A stretch of 64,000 bases of DNA from positions 1 to 64,000 of the forward strand of contig JAJPHF010000170.1 of NCBI GenBank assembly GCA_021325365.1, given 5' to 3'. Under the pieces are notes generated by a model, which was not told the DNA's origin, did no database searches, and saw only the letters and a list, made by a program, of their open reading frames with translations. The stretch comes from Pseudomonadota bacterium (GTDB taxonomy: Bacteria; Chloroflexota; UBA6077; JAJPHF01). Of this stretch, positions 1 through 7,542 are shown piece after piece (within the stretch, counting starts at the first letter, position 1; every line of letters starts with the position of its first letter). The position numbers and the translations under genes were made by a program.

Positions 1-459
1 CGCGCGGGCGAGCGCTTCGCCGTGCGCAACAGCGGCGCCGAGGCGGTCGTGGAGGGCGCGGGCGACCACTGCTGCGAGTACATGACGGGCGGCGTGGTGG
101 TCGTGCTGGGCGCGACGGGCCGCAACTTCGCCGCGGGCATGTCGGCGGGCGTGGCCTACGTGCTGGACGAGGCGGGCGACTTCCCGCGCAAGGTGAACAC
201 GGAGCTGGTCCACCTCGCCCGCCTGACCGATGCCGCCGACGCCGAGCCGCTGCTCCGGCTGCTGCGCGACCACGTGGCGGCCACCGACAGCGCGCGCGCC
301 CGCGACATCCTGGACCGCTGGGACGCGTACGCTCCGAAGTTCTGGAAAGTGCTGCCCTACCCGCCCGTCGTGCAGGCGCACACGCCGGCGAACCAGGCGG
401 CCGACACCGGCACCGTCGCCCCCAACACCGACGCCCCCGCCCGCGTCCACAAGGGCTAG
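1..459 (+). CDS. gltB: Glutamate synthase large subunit, C-terminal end (partial)
   Basis: This is the 3' end of a gene that enters from outside the window; the reading frame is open from base 1 to the TAG at 457-459 (152 residues visible). The sequence carries the Gly-rich GXGXG beta-helix domain of ferredoxin/NADPH glutamate synthase large subunits ([11 protein letters not shown], then [13 protein letters not shown], then [20 protein letters not shown]), followed by the usual helical tail ending in a Pro/Ala-rich stretch. The enzyme transfers the glutamine amide to 2-oxoglutarate in ammonia assimilation; the amidotransferase and FMN domains lie upstream and are not visible. No gltD follows; the next gene is a toxin-antitoxin remnant. 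Family assignment is secure. Confidence 0.92.
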   Translation, partial: RAGERFAVRNSGAEAVVEGAGDHCCEYMTGGVVVVLGATGRNFAAGMSAGVAYVLDEAGDFPRKVNTELVHLARLTDAADAEPLLRLLRDHVAATDSARARDILDRWDAYAPKFWKVLPYPPVVQAHTPANQAADTGTVAPNTDAPARVHKG

Positions 460-518
460 GTCAGTCCTGTCCCCACACCAGTTGCGTCTTGTTCGCTGCC
501 CAGGCGTTGTGGACGCTG

Positions 519-528
519 TGTGTACACA
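519..528. promoter_or_regulatory. Palindrome, likely antitoxin operator
   Basis: TGTGTACACA is a perfect 10-bp palindrome ending 19 bases before the antitoxin ATG. Phd and YefM antitoxins are known to bind palindromes with a TGTACA core to repress their own operon, so the site and the gene support one another. Operator function is inferred. Confidence 0.5.
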
Positions 529-546
529 GTGCGAAGGAGAGCAAGC

Positions 547-816
547 ATGGCGCCGCAGCAGCAACCGATCCGCGTCGGCGCACGGGAGTTCCGCGAGAGC
601 CTAGCCGAGTACTTGGACTCGCCGGTGCCGGTTGCCATCACGCGGCACGGGCGCACCGTGGGCTACTACGTCCCGGCGCGCCGTAAGCTCGACAAGGAGG
701 AATGGAGCGCCTATAGGCAGTCAGTCGCCGAGCTTCGGGCACTCCTGGCCGCGCATGGAATCGATGAGGACGAGGTGGTAGCTGAGTTCCAGGATCTCCA
801 TCGAGCGCGGCAGTGA
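547..816 (+). CDS. Phd/YefM-family antitoxin
   Basis: An 89-residue protein. The N-terminal half (IRVGAREFRESLAEYLD...VPVAITRHGRTVGYYVPA) has the Phd/YefM fold signature: a short strand, a helix, then the beta hairpin ending in an ITRHGR-type turn that binds DNA and dimerises. The C-terminal half is helical and acidic, as expected for the toxin-wrapping tail. I chose ATG 547 rather than the in-frame GTG at 520 because GAAGGAGA lies just before it and the family begins at this point. The stop codon overlaps the GTG start of the PIN gene that follows, so the two were one toxin-antitoxin operon. The toxin partner is broken, leaving this as a probable orphan antitoxin. Confidence 0.8.
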   Translation: MAPQQQPIRVGAREFRESLAEYLDSPVPVAITRHGRTVGYYVPARRKLDKEEWSAYRQSVAELRALLAAHGIDEDEVVAEFQDLHRARQ

Positions 817-1108
817 GCATAGCACAGAGTGAGGCAGGTATCAGATTTCTCGTCCTCGACACTAATATAGAGCAACTGCTTCGCTGGCTGCCCAACATCA
901 TCGGTGAGGTGCCAGACGAAGTCTACGCGGAGCGTGAGGCGGAGGCCCGCCAGCGTCTGCGGCGTCGCGATGAGTCGGACTGGCCGTATCTGGCCCTCGC
1001 TCTGCACTGGGCTGCCCCATCTGGACCGAGGACCAGGACTTCTTCGGCAGCGGCGTGCCCACCTGGACGACGGACCGCGTGGAGATCTATCTGGCGGCGG
1101 ACCGGTAG
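813..1108 (+). pseudogene. PIN-domain toxin remnant (internal deletion plus frameshift)
   Basis: The GTG at 813 overlaps the antitoxin stop. The frame begins like a PIN ribonuclease (FLVLDTNI, with the first catalytic Asp) but jumps directly to the C-terminal half (LLRWLPNII...EAEARQRLRRRDESDWPYLALAL), so roughly 50 residues holding the middle acidic residues appear to be missing. Near 1007 the PIN frame then shifts: the family ending GCPIWTEDQDFFGSGVPTWT...VEIYL is encoded in another frame from 1010 to the TAG at 1106-1108. One missing base near 1007 explains this. The uncorrected frame runs on to 1235 as unrelated low-complexity protein. A functional nuclease is very unlikely. Confidence 0.75.
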
Positions 1109-1165
1109 CGCCGGGAGCGTCTACAATCTTGCTCGATGGATGCCGAGTGACGCGGGAGGAGCAGG

Positions 1166-1318
1166 ATGGGCCAGCGGGCGTTGCAGCCGGGGGGCGTGCA
1201 GGCGCGGGGCAGCTGCCGTCCGGGCTGGGAGGTGAGCGGCGGGCGGCTGGTGTTCGTGGCCGGGGTCGATCCCGACTGGCTGGTCGAGATCGAGGCCGTC
1301 GCCTTCGTTGCCGACTGA
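1166..1318 (+). pseudogene. RidA/YjgF-family remnant with in-frame internal deletion
   Basis: A 50-codon frame with a good ribosome site (GGGAGGAGCAGG) before ATG 1166. The first part (RALQPGG...GWEVSGGRLVFVAG) matches the N-terminus of RidA-type enamine/imine deaminases, and the last part (PDWLVEIEAVAFVAD) matches their C-terminal strand. The middle, about 75 residues including the catalytic Arg loop, is absent, but the frame is kept. It could be a decayed gene or an expressed short protein; I favour decay because the neighbouring PIN gene also lost its middle. It is too short to form the normal RidA trimer active site. Confidence 0.6.
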
Positions 1319-1330
1319 GAGGCTGGGGGC

Positions 1331-2482
1331 TCAGGCGTAGGCGTCGCGCCAGGCGTGGACGATATCCTGGCAGTTCGGGCCGGTCGGGACCTGGGCGACG
1401 ACCTGGAGCGCGCGCGTGTCGACGGCGTAGGCCACACCGGCGCCAGTGGATACGGCCCAGAAGTCGCGGCCGTCGTCCGTGAAGAAGCAGCCGTGCCCCA
1501 TCCCCTTCGCCCCGGGCAGCGGCACCTCGCCCACGAGCGTGAGCGCGTCCGCGTCGAAGACGTGCAGCCGCGGCGCGCTGTGGTTAACGACGAATAGCCG
1601 CGCGCCATCGGGGCTCAGCAGCGGGTGGCCGGCGCCCGCGCCGGCCTCCAACCGCGCCACGAGCCGCAGGCTGTCGGTGTCGAGCACGTGGACGCTGTGG
1701 CCGCCGCGCGGGCGGCCTTGCCCCAGGTTGGCGATGAGGAGGCGGCGGCGGGCCACGTCGAGCGCGGCGTGGTGCAGCTCGCCCGTCTCTCCCTCGGCAA
1801 GCGGGATCGGGACGTCGGCGATGAGCCGCCCGCTGGAGGCGTCGAGCACGGCGACCGAGGGCGGCACAGCGCCCCCCGTCCCGGAGCCCGGCGCCGCGCC
1901 CACGCAGAGCGCGTAGACGCGCGCACCGTCCGGAGCGACGTAGGCCATGTGCGCCGGCGAGGGCAGCGGCAGGCGCGCGACGACCGCGCCCGCGCGCGGG
2001 TCCACGCGGACGAGCGCGGCGTGGACGTTGTCCTGAGCGTAGAAGCTGGCGCCGTCGGGCGCCCACACCGGATGGGTGCTGCGCGGCCCCGGCGGGCCGG
2101 CCGCGGGCGGCGCGTCGCCCAGCGGGACCGCGTGCTGCACGGCGCCGGTCGCGGCGTCCAGCACCCAGGCGACGAGCCGGTCGCGGCCAAGCACGGCCAG
2201 CCAGCGCCCGTCGGGCGAGATCGCGGCGCCCATCGGGTCGCTTTGCAGCCTGATCGTGTCGAGCACCGCCGGCGCCCGGGCATCCACCACAGTCAGGCTG
2301 CGGCCGCGCCGGTTCACCACGTACAGCCGGGCGCCGTCGCGCGTGACGGCCATCGCGTGCGCGGTCGGCCCGGCCGGCAGGGTGGCGACGGCCTGGCGGG
2401 TGCCCAGGTCGATCGCCGTCACGGTCTGGGCGTCTTCGCTGGTCGCGAAGGCGTAGCGAGGGGGCGTGTCGCTCGTACTCAT
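1331..2482 (-). CDS. YncE-like beta-propeller protein
   Basis: A 383-residue protein made of repeated 40-45 residue blades of the YVTN/YncE type: motifs such as AMAVTRDGARLYVVNRRG, AAISPDGRWLAVLG, PLLSPDGARLFVVNHS and GCFFTDDGRDFWAVS recur, each followed by a short V-x-V/D-T strand. No signal peptide, membrane span or extra domain is visible, so it is probably cytoplasmic unless the start is misplaced. Proteins of this kind are seven-bladed scaffolds or ligand binders, and substrate cannot be deduced. It is monocistronic: the neighbouring tup genes on the same strand end about 130 bases upstream of it. Confidence 0.75.
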   Translation of the reverse strand: MSTSDTPPRYAFATSEDAQTVTAIDLGTRQAVATLPAGPTAHAMAVTRDGARLYVVNRRGRSLTVVDARAPAVLDTIRLQSDPMGAAISPDGRWLAVLGRDRLVAWVLDAATGAVQHAVPLGDAPPAAGPPGPRSTHPVWAPDGASFYAQDNVHAALVRVDPRAGAVVARLPLPSPAHMAYVAPDGARVYALCVGAAPGSGTGGAVPPSVAVLDASSGRLIADVPIPLAEGETGELHHAALDVARRRLLIANLGQGRPRGGHSVHVLDTDSLRLVARLEAGAGAGHPLLSPDGARLFVVNHSAPRLHVFDADALTLVGEVPLPGAKGMGHGCFFTDDGRDFWAVSTGAGVAYAVDTRALQVVAQVPTGPNCQDIVHAWRDAYA

Positions 2483-2610
2483 GCTCCCATGCTACTCGAT
2501 CCTGGCCGCGTCTGCCGCGGCGGACGACAGCCGGCCGAATGCCGCCCCGGCGTGCGGCATTCGCAAGGCCGGCAGCTGACGAGAAACCGGAGCTGTGCAG
2601 CTTACGGGAG

Positions 2611-3369
2611 TTAAAGCGGAGGCGCGAGGCCCGCCGCGACCAGCACGTCGCGGACGGCGCCCGCCGCGACGACGCGGCCGGCTTGGAGAGCCATGGCGCG
2701 CGTGGCGAAGGCTTGCGCCTCGATCGGGTCGTGCGTCACCAGCACGGCCGTCGTGCGGGCGCTCGCCAGCAGCGGCGGCAGCTCGGCCAGGAGCGCCTGG
2801 CGCGTCGGGTAGTCGAGCGCGCTGAACGGCTCGTCGAGCAACAGCAGCTCGGGCTCCAGCACCAGCGCTCGCGCCAGGCTCGCGCGCCGCGCCTCGCCCG
2901 CCGACAGCGTGCGCGCCGCGCGCCCGGCCAGTGCAGCGATACCGAGCCGATCCAGCCAGGTCTCCACCCGCGCGCGCACCGCCGCCCGCGCCACGCCGCG
3001 CAGCCGCAGGCCGCTCGCCACGTTCTCGAACACGCTCGTGTCGAACAGCAGCGGCTCCTGGAACACGACCGCCATCCGCCGCCGCACGGCCACCGGATCG
3101 CGCCGCGCGTCCACGACCTCGCCCCGAAAGCGTACCTCGCCCATGTCGGGGGCCAGCAGCAGCGCCATTACCTGGAGCAGTGTGCTCTTGCCTGCCCCGT
3201 TCGCCCCGACGACGACCAGCACCTCGCGCGGCCATACCGCCAGCGCGGGCACGTCCAGGATTGTCCGGTCGCCCCGCCGCACGACGACGTCGCGTAGGTC
3301 CAGAAGCGCTGCGTGGTGGAGAGGCGCTGCGTGCTGCGCGCCGTCCTGCGCGGCGGGCCGGCCGGCCAC
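2611..3369 (-). CDS. tupC: Tungstate ABC transporter ATP-binding protein
   Basis: An ABC ATPase with Walker A GANGAGKST, Q-loop VVFQEPLLF, signature LSAGEARRASLARAL, Walker B ELLLLDEPFSALD and switch VTHD. It energises uptake through the TupB permease encoded just upstream. The start is uncertain: homology begins at LLDLRDVVVRRG, and the nearest in-frame start is the GTG at 3369; the frame is open to an ATG at 3522, but that extension is not protein-like. There is no clear ribosome site. The 150 bases between tupB and this gene contain short direct repeats of ACTCAGCAC. The C-terminus stops just after the H-loop region with no TOBE domain, normal for TupC-type subunits. Confidence 0.85.
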   Translation of the reverse strand: MAGRPAAQDGAQHAAPLHHAALLDLRDVVVRRGDRTILDVPALAVWPREVLVVVGANGAGKSTLLQVMALLLAPDMGEVRFRGEVVDARRDPVAVRRRMAVVFQEPLLFDTSVFENVASGLRLRGVARAAVRARVETWLDRLGIAALAGRAARTLSAGEARRASLARALVLEPELLLLDEPFSALDYPTRQALLAELPPLLASARTTAVLVTHDPIEAQAFATRAMALQAGRVVAAGAVRDVLVAAGLAPPL

Positions 3370-3525
3370 ATTATGGCGGCCGGGTTGCTGCTGGTCGTGC
3401 CCCACCGCGCGCTGCGCCTGATCGAGATTGGCGAGGGGCGCGGCCCGCGGGGCTAGACTCGTCGGCGGGGCTCGGAGCCCGCGGAGCACTCTACTCAGCA
3501 CGCAGCACTGTCCACTCAGCACTCG

Positions 3526-4224
3526 TCAGAGCGGGCGCTCGCGCTGCTGCACCCAGGTGAGAGTCAGGTTGACGACGTAGATCAGCGCAAGCAGCAGCAG
3601 GCCGAGCGCGAGGGCGAGGTCGAAGTTCCCCTTGCTCGTTTCCAGCACGGTGGCCGTGGTGAGCACGCGCGTCTGGCCCGGAATGTTGCCGCCGACCATC
3701 ATCGACGCGCCCACCTCGGAGATCACCGCCCCGAACCCGGCCATGACCGCGGCCAGCAGCGGCAGGCGCGTCTCGCGCACCAGCAGCCCGAGTAGCTGCC
3801 AGCGGGTGGCGCCGAGCGCGAGGATCTGCAGGCGTAGGCGGGGGTTGAGCTGCTGCATGGCGGCCACGGTCAGACCGGTGACCTCCGGCGCGGCAATGAC
3901 GAACTGGGCGATGACGATGGCCGTCGGCGTGTAGAGCAGCCGCAGCTGGCCCAGCGGCCCGCTGCGCCACAGCAGCACGGTGATCAACAGGCCCGCGACG
4001 ACGGGCGGCATGCCCATGCCGGTGTTCACCAGCCCGAGGAACAGCCGACGCCCGGGAAAGCGGGCGAGCGCCAACCACGTGCCCAGCGGCACCCCGACGA
4101 GCAGGCTCAGGGCAGTCGCCGTGAGCGACACCTGGAGTGACAGCGCGGTCACCCGCAGCACCTCGCGATCGCCGCTGAGCAGCAGGCGCACCGCCTGCAC
4201 GACCGCGCCAAGCAGCACGTCCAT
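3526..4224 (-). CDS. tupB: Tungstate ABC transporter permease
   Basis: A 232-residue inner-membrane permease with about five or six hydrophobic spans and the cytoplasmic coupling loop EVGASMMVGGNIPGQTRVLTT, typical of TupB/ModB-like permeases. I chose ATG 4224 (MDVLLGAVVQAVRLL) rather than the upstream in-frame ATG at 4269, since GAGGAATCT lies just before it and the family starts there. The gene sits 61 bases after tupA and before tupC on the same strand, so the three are very likely one transcript. The combination with a TupA-type binding protein (TTTSTQDSG motif) identifies tungstate rather than phosphate or nitrate. Confidence 0.88.
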   Translation of the reverse strand: MDVLLGAVVQAVRLLLSGDREVLRVTALSLQVSLTATALSLLVGVPLGTWLALARFPGRRLFLGLVNTGMGMPPVVAGLLITVLLWRSGPLGQLRLLYTPTAIVIAQFVIAAPEVTGLTVAAMQQLNPRLRLQILALGATRWQLLGLLVRETRLPLLAAVMAGFGAVISEVGASMMVGGNIPGQTRVLTTATVLETSKGNFDLALALGLLLLALIYVVNLTLTWVQQRERPL

Positions 4225-4285
4225 CAGGGTTCCAGATTCCTCCAGACGGCCGGCGCCGGGCAGCACCACGACGCCGGCAGTGCGC

Positions 4286-5209
4286 TCAACTGCCGACCTC
4301 GTCCTCGCGCTTGCCGGCGTCCGGGAAGAAGAGCGGCTGACCGTAGCGGTCGGCCCCGAACTGGCCGATGATCTCTTGTGTGGCGGGCGCGACCATGAAG
4401 TCGGCGAACGCCTGGCCGCCGGCCGCGTTCACACCCGGAAACTTCGCGGGATTCACCGGCATGACATGGTAAACGTTGAGCAGCGCCTTCGCGCCCTCCA
4501 GCACGATCTCGAGCTGCAAGCCGCTCTGCCGCGCGAGGTAGGTGCCGCGGTCGGTGAGCGTGTAGGCGCGCTTCTCGTCGGCCACGTTCAGCGTCGCGCC
4601 CATGCCCTGCCCGGTCTCCTGGTACCAGCCCTCGCCGCGCGGATCGAGTCCCGCCGCCTGCCAGATGGCCTGCTCCTGCTTGTGCGTCCCCGAGTCGTCG
4701 CCCCGCGAGATGAACGGCGCGCGCGCCTGGGCGATCCGCGCGAACCCGGCCTCGGCCGACGCGGCGCCGCGCACCCCCGCGGGATCGTCGGGCGGTCCCA
4801 CCAGCACGAAGTCGTTGTGCATCACGAGCAGCCGCGCGGTGCCGTTGTCCGCGGCCATCCACTCCTGCTCGGCCTCGGGGGCGTGGACCAGCACCACGTC
4901 GGCCTCGCCGCGCGCGCCCAGCGCCAGCGCCTGCCCCGTGCCGACGGCGATCGGCTTCACCTGGTAGCCGCTGCCGCGCTCGAACATCGGCACCAGCACG
5001 TCGAGCAGCCCCGAGTCCTGCGTGCTGGTCGTCGTGGCCAGGATCACCTCGGGGTTCGCGGGCCGCCCGGCCGGCGCGGCCTGCGCCGGCACGGCGGTCC
5101 CTGCCGATGTCGCGGCGGAGTCCCCGTCGGGCCGCGCGGGCACCGCTCCGGATGTACAGCCAGCCAGCAGCAGGACCAGCGCGAGCAACATGCCGGCACG
5201 CGGGCGCAT
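4286..5209 (-). CDS. tupA: Tungstate-binding lipoprotein
   Basis: A 307-residue extracytoplasmic solute-binding protein. The N-terminus is a lipoprotein signal (MRPRAGMLLALVLLLAGC, lipobox LAGC) followed by a low-complexity linker. The mature part has the TupA hallmarks ATTTSTQDSGLL, VGTGQAL, DVVLVHAPEAE and FISRGDDSGTHKQE, residues that hold the tungstate oxyanion in the family. I chose ATG 5209 because AGGAGGAGG directly precedes it; the in-frame ATG at 5233 would place the ribosome site inside the gene. It is the first gene of tupABC and delivers tungstate for pterin-cofactor enzymes. No molybdopterin gene is in the window. Confidence 0.92.
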   Translation of the reverse strand: MRPRAGMLLALVLLLAGCTSGAVPARPDGDSAATSAGTAVPAQAAPAGRPANPEVILATTTSTQDSGLLDVLVPMFERGSGYQVKPIAVGTGQALALGARGEADVVLVHAPEAEQEWMAADNGTARLLVMHNDFVLVGPPDDPAGVRGAASAEAGFARIAQARAPFISRGDDSGTHKQEQAIWQAAGLDPRGEGWYQETGQGMGATLNVADEKRAYTLTDRGTYLARQSGLQLEIVLEGAKALLNVYHVMPVNPAKFPGVNAAGGQAFADFMVAPATQEIIGQFGADRYGQPLFFPDAGKREDEVGS

Positions 5210-5306
5210 GCGCCTCCTCCTGACCGATGCCACCTATGCCCCAGCCGATTGCCTAACGTTGGTGCCCGTGGCCGCGTACGGCGAACACTCGCATAACGAC
5301 AACCCC

Positions 5307-5334
5307 AAAAAAACCGGGCCGCTCAGTCGAGCAG
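5307..5334 (-). terminator. Possible terminator after the ModE-like gene
   Basis: On the minus strand a 6-bp stem (CTGCTC/GAGCGG with one G-T pair, 4-base loop) overlaps the end of the ModE-like frame and is followed five bases later by a run of seven T. The stem is short and overlaps the stop codon, so termination may be partial. If it works, tupABC needs its own promoter in 5210-5306; I found no convincing hexamers there, only two TAACG half-sites that resemble part of a ModE box. Confidence 0.35.
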
Positions 5335-5730
5335 CTCGCGGAACTCCGCGCGGAAGCGCTCGGCGACGAGCTGTGCGATCCCCGCGTTAACGCGGCGGAA
5401 GCGCGCGACGACCTCGCGCGCTTCCGCCGTCAGGTGGCTGCCGCCGCCGGCGGCGCCGCCGCTCTGCGTCGCCAGCAGCCGCACGCCGAGCCGCCGCTCG
5501 ATCTCCTTCAGCTTGTACCAGGCGGTGCGGTAGGGCACGTCCAGCCGCTCGGCCGCGCGCGCGAGCGAGCCCGTCGCCTCGATCGCCTCCAACAACTCGA
5601 CCCGCCAGTCCGAGAGCACCACCTGGCCGTCGCGCTCCAGCCACACCTTCGAGTGGGGACAGAGCGCCGCGCCATCTGGCGCCGCACGCCGGGAGAGCCG
5701 GCGCCTGCGTGGCGTCTCGGGCTCGATCAC
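5323..5730 (-). CDS. ModE-like HTH regulator without ligand domain
   Basis: A 135-residue protein matching the N-terminal DNA-binding part of ModE: a winged helix (LSDWRVELLEAIEATGSLARAAERLDVPYRTAWYKLKEIERRLG) followed by TQSGGAAGGGSHLTAEAREVVARFR. Full ModE carries two C-terminal Mop/TOBE oxyanion-binding domains; these are absent here, as in short ModE or TunR-type proteins. Its position upstream of tupABC on the same strand makes it the obvious candidate regulator of tungstate uptake. How such a short form would sense tungstate is not shown by the sequence. The N-terminal 25 residues are Arg-rich and not conserved. Confidence 0.8.
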   Translation of the reverse strand: MIEPETPRRRRLSRRAAPDGAALCPHSKVWLERDGQVVLSDWRVELLEAIEATGSLARAAERLDVPYRTAWYKLKEIERRLGVRLLATQSGGAAGGGSHLTAEAREVVARFRRVNAGIAQLVAERFRAEFRELLD

Positions 5731-5885
5731 ATCGCGCTCCTGGTCCGCTCGATCCAGCCCCGCGCGCTGGGGCGCGGGCGCGTTCGGCTAACCATAGCAT
5801 GACGGTCGGGCCCGAGCCAGCCGCCGGCGCGCGCGGACGCCAGCCGGTCGGGTTGCGGCGCGGCGGCTGCCGATGGTAGCCTCGT

Positions 5886-5924
5886 GCCGCCAGCAAGCTG
5901 GCTACCGCCATCCTTGCTGGCGGC
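5886..5924. repeat. 12-bp perfect inverted repeat upstream of Rieske gene
   Basis: GCCGCCAGCAAG (5886-5897) is the exact reverse complement of CTTGCTGGCGGC (5913-5924), with a 15-base spacer. It ends 39 bases before the Rieske ferredoxin ATG and about 155 bases from the divergent ModE-like gene. There is no T run, so it is not an intrinsic terminator. It could be a 5' leader hairpin or a dimeric-regulator site. Confidence 0.5.
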
Positions 5925-5963
5925 GGGGAAGGGGGCCGGGGGCCTCGGGAGGCAGCCGCGAGC

Positions 5964-6311
5964 ATGCGCCGGCCAGTGGATCGATGGGCGGACGACGGCG
6001 CCGAGTGGGGGATCGTCGGTCCGGTCGCGGCCTACCGCGACGGACAGGCCCACGAAGCCTACGTCGCCGGCCACCCGCTGGTGATCGTCGCGATCGACGG
6101 CCAGATCCACGCGCTGGACGGCCGCTGCCCGCACCGCCACGCGCTCCTGACCGAGGGCCGTCTGGAAGGCGACGGGGTCCGCTGCCCGCTGCACGGGTTC
6201 CGCTTCGACGTGCGGAGCGGCGCGTGCCTGTGGCCGTCCGGCGCGGCGCCCGTTCCCACCTACGACACGCGCGTCGAGGGCGCGCTGCTCCTCGTTCGCA
6301 TGGCCTGGTGA
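5964..6311 (+). CDS. Rieske-type [2Fe-2S] ferredoxin
   Basis: A 115-residue single-domain protein with the Rieske cluster ligands C55-x-H57 (CPHRH) and C74-x2-H77 (CPLHGF), and the DGQIHALDGRCPHR strand-turn seen in ferredoxin-like subunits of dioxygenases or nitrite reductase small subunits. It would pass electrons to a soluble oxygenase or reductase. No partner oxygenase is adjacent; a Rieske oxygenase is encoded 45 kb away (50980). No signal peptide, so it acts in the cytoplasm. The upstream inverted repeat at 5886-5924 may control it. Confidence 0.82.
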   Translation: MRRPVDRWADDGAEWGIVGPVAAYRDGQAHEAYVAGHPLVIVAIDGQIHALDGRCPHRHALLTEGRLEGDGVRCPLHGFRFDVRSGACLWPSGAAPVPTYDTRVEGALLLVRMAW

Positions 6312-6404
6312 CGTCCGGACCGATGGCGAACTCGGCGCTGACAGGCCCGCGGCTGGGATCGCCGCGCCGCCCACGGAGCCGGGCGGGCGGCGAGCCGCCC
6401 GCGC

Positions 6405-7466
6405 TCAGTACTGGGTGAGGCCGCGCCGCACGGCGTCGTCCACGAAGCGCCGATCGATCATGGTGTTGATGTCGACCGAGCGCACCTCGGGCGCGTCGCG
6501 CGCCAGCCCCTCGACAGTGTCGGCGAAGTTCTCCGCGATCGGATAAGGCTCGCGCGCGAACACCTGCCCGGTCAGGCGGTCGTAGAGCAGGTCCAGGTCG
6601 CTGGGATCGGTGACCCGAAAGTCCTTGCGCAGCACGTCCTGCGTCTCGGCGCGGTGCTCGCGAGCGTAGCGCACGGCGAGGATCAAGGCGTCGACGATCT
6701 TCTGCACCGTCGCCGGCTGCTGCTGCAGGAACTCGTCCCGGAAGGCCAGCGTCGAGGACACGGCGGCCGTGCTGAGCGACACTTGATCGAACAACTGGGT
6801 GTACCCGTCTGGCGTCAGCGTGCGGGCAAGCTCGGGAGGGAGCAGCGCGGCGTCGACGTTGCCGGCCACTAGCTGGGCGGCAAGGCCCTGGTAGACCCCG
6901 GCCGAGCCGGTCTCCACGACGCGGTAATCGCGCCCGTTCTCCATTCCGAACGAGCGCATCGCGGCGAGCGTACCGACGCCGTTCACCGACGGGTAGGTGA
7001 TGACGCCGATCGTCTTGCCGCGCAGATCGGGGACCGCGGCGATACCGGGCGCGGCCATCATCACCTGGTTGTAGACCGGCACCCAGACGCCGACGATGGT
7101 CAGCGGCGCCCCTGAGGCGCGGGCGCCAACCACCTCCGCGCCGCCCACCCAGATGCCTTGCAGCTCGCCGGCGACCAGCGCCTTCATCGCCACCATCGCG
7201 TTGATGCTCTGCAGATCGACGTTCACGCCGTTGCTGGCGAACAGCCCGGCCTCCTGGGCCAGCCAGATGATCAGGTTGCTCGTGATGCCCTGGTTGGCGC
7301 TAATGGCCACGGGCTGGCCCGACACCTCGGCGGCAGCGCTCGCGGCGGCGGCGGCCGGTGAGGAGCTAGGCCCGGACGGGTTGGCAGTGGGGCGCGTGCT
7401 GGAGCACGCCAGCAGCGTGACGCCGACGGCGAGGGCGGAGAGGCAGCGCACCGATCGCGGCGACAT
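6405..7466 (-). CDS. NMT1/SsuA-like substrate-binding lipoprotein (orphan)
   Basis: A 353-residue ABC-type solute-binding protein. It starts with a lipoprotein signal (ALAVGVTLLACSS, lipid Cys about residue 21), then a Ser/Ala/Pro linker and an NMT1/SsuA-like domain (ITSNLIIWLAQEAGLFASNGV...AVPDLRGKTIGVITYPSVNGVGTLAAMRSFGM). These proteins bind nitrate, sulfonates, thiamine-pyrimidine or similar small organics outside the membrane; the ligand cannot be told. No permease or ATPase gene is nearby, so it is either an orphan receptor or serves a transporter elsewhere. A ferritin-like gene lies 76 bases upstream on the same strand and may share its transcript. Confidence 0.8.
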   Translation of the reverse strand: MSPRSVRCLSALAVGVTLLACSSTRPTANPSGPSSSPAAAAASAAAEVSGQPVAISANQGITSNLIIWLAQEAGLFASNGVNVDLQSINAMVAMKALVAGELQGIWVGGAEVVGARASGAPLTIVGVWVPVYNQVMMAAPGIAAVPDLRGKTIGVITYPSVNGVGTLAAMRSFGMENGRDYRVVETGSAGVYQGLAAQLVAGNVDAALLPPELARTLTPDGYTQLFDQVSLSTAAVSSTLAFRDEFLQQQPATVQKIVDALILAVRYAREHRAETQDVLRKDFRVTDPSDLDLLYDRLTGQVFAREPYPIAENFADTVEGLARDAPEVRSVDINTMIDRRFVDDAVRRGLTQY

Positions 7467-7542
7467 GGCGCACCCCCGGCGCGACTACGGTGTGGGGGCG
7501 CGGACCGGGGGCTGCGCCCCGACCCGCGCCGGACGGCCGCGC

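Noticed and set aside
3314..3457. Plus-strand frame in the tupB-tupC gap (AAGLLLVVPHRALRLIEIGEG)
   Set aside because: It looks faintly protein-like but has no start with a ribosome site and no recognised family.
3483..3524. Short repeats of ACTCAGCAC between tupB and tupC
   Set aside because: Only three imperfect units over 42 bases; too small and irregular for a CRISPR or an origin. Recorded only as low-complexity sequence.
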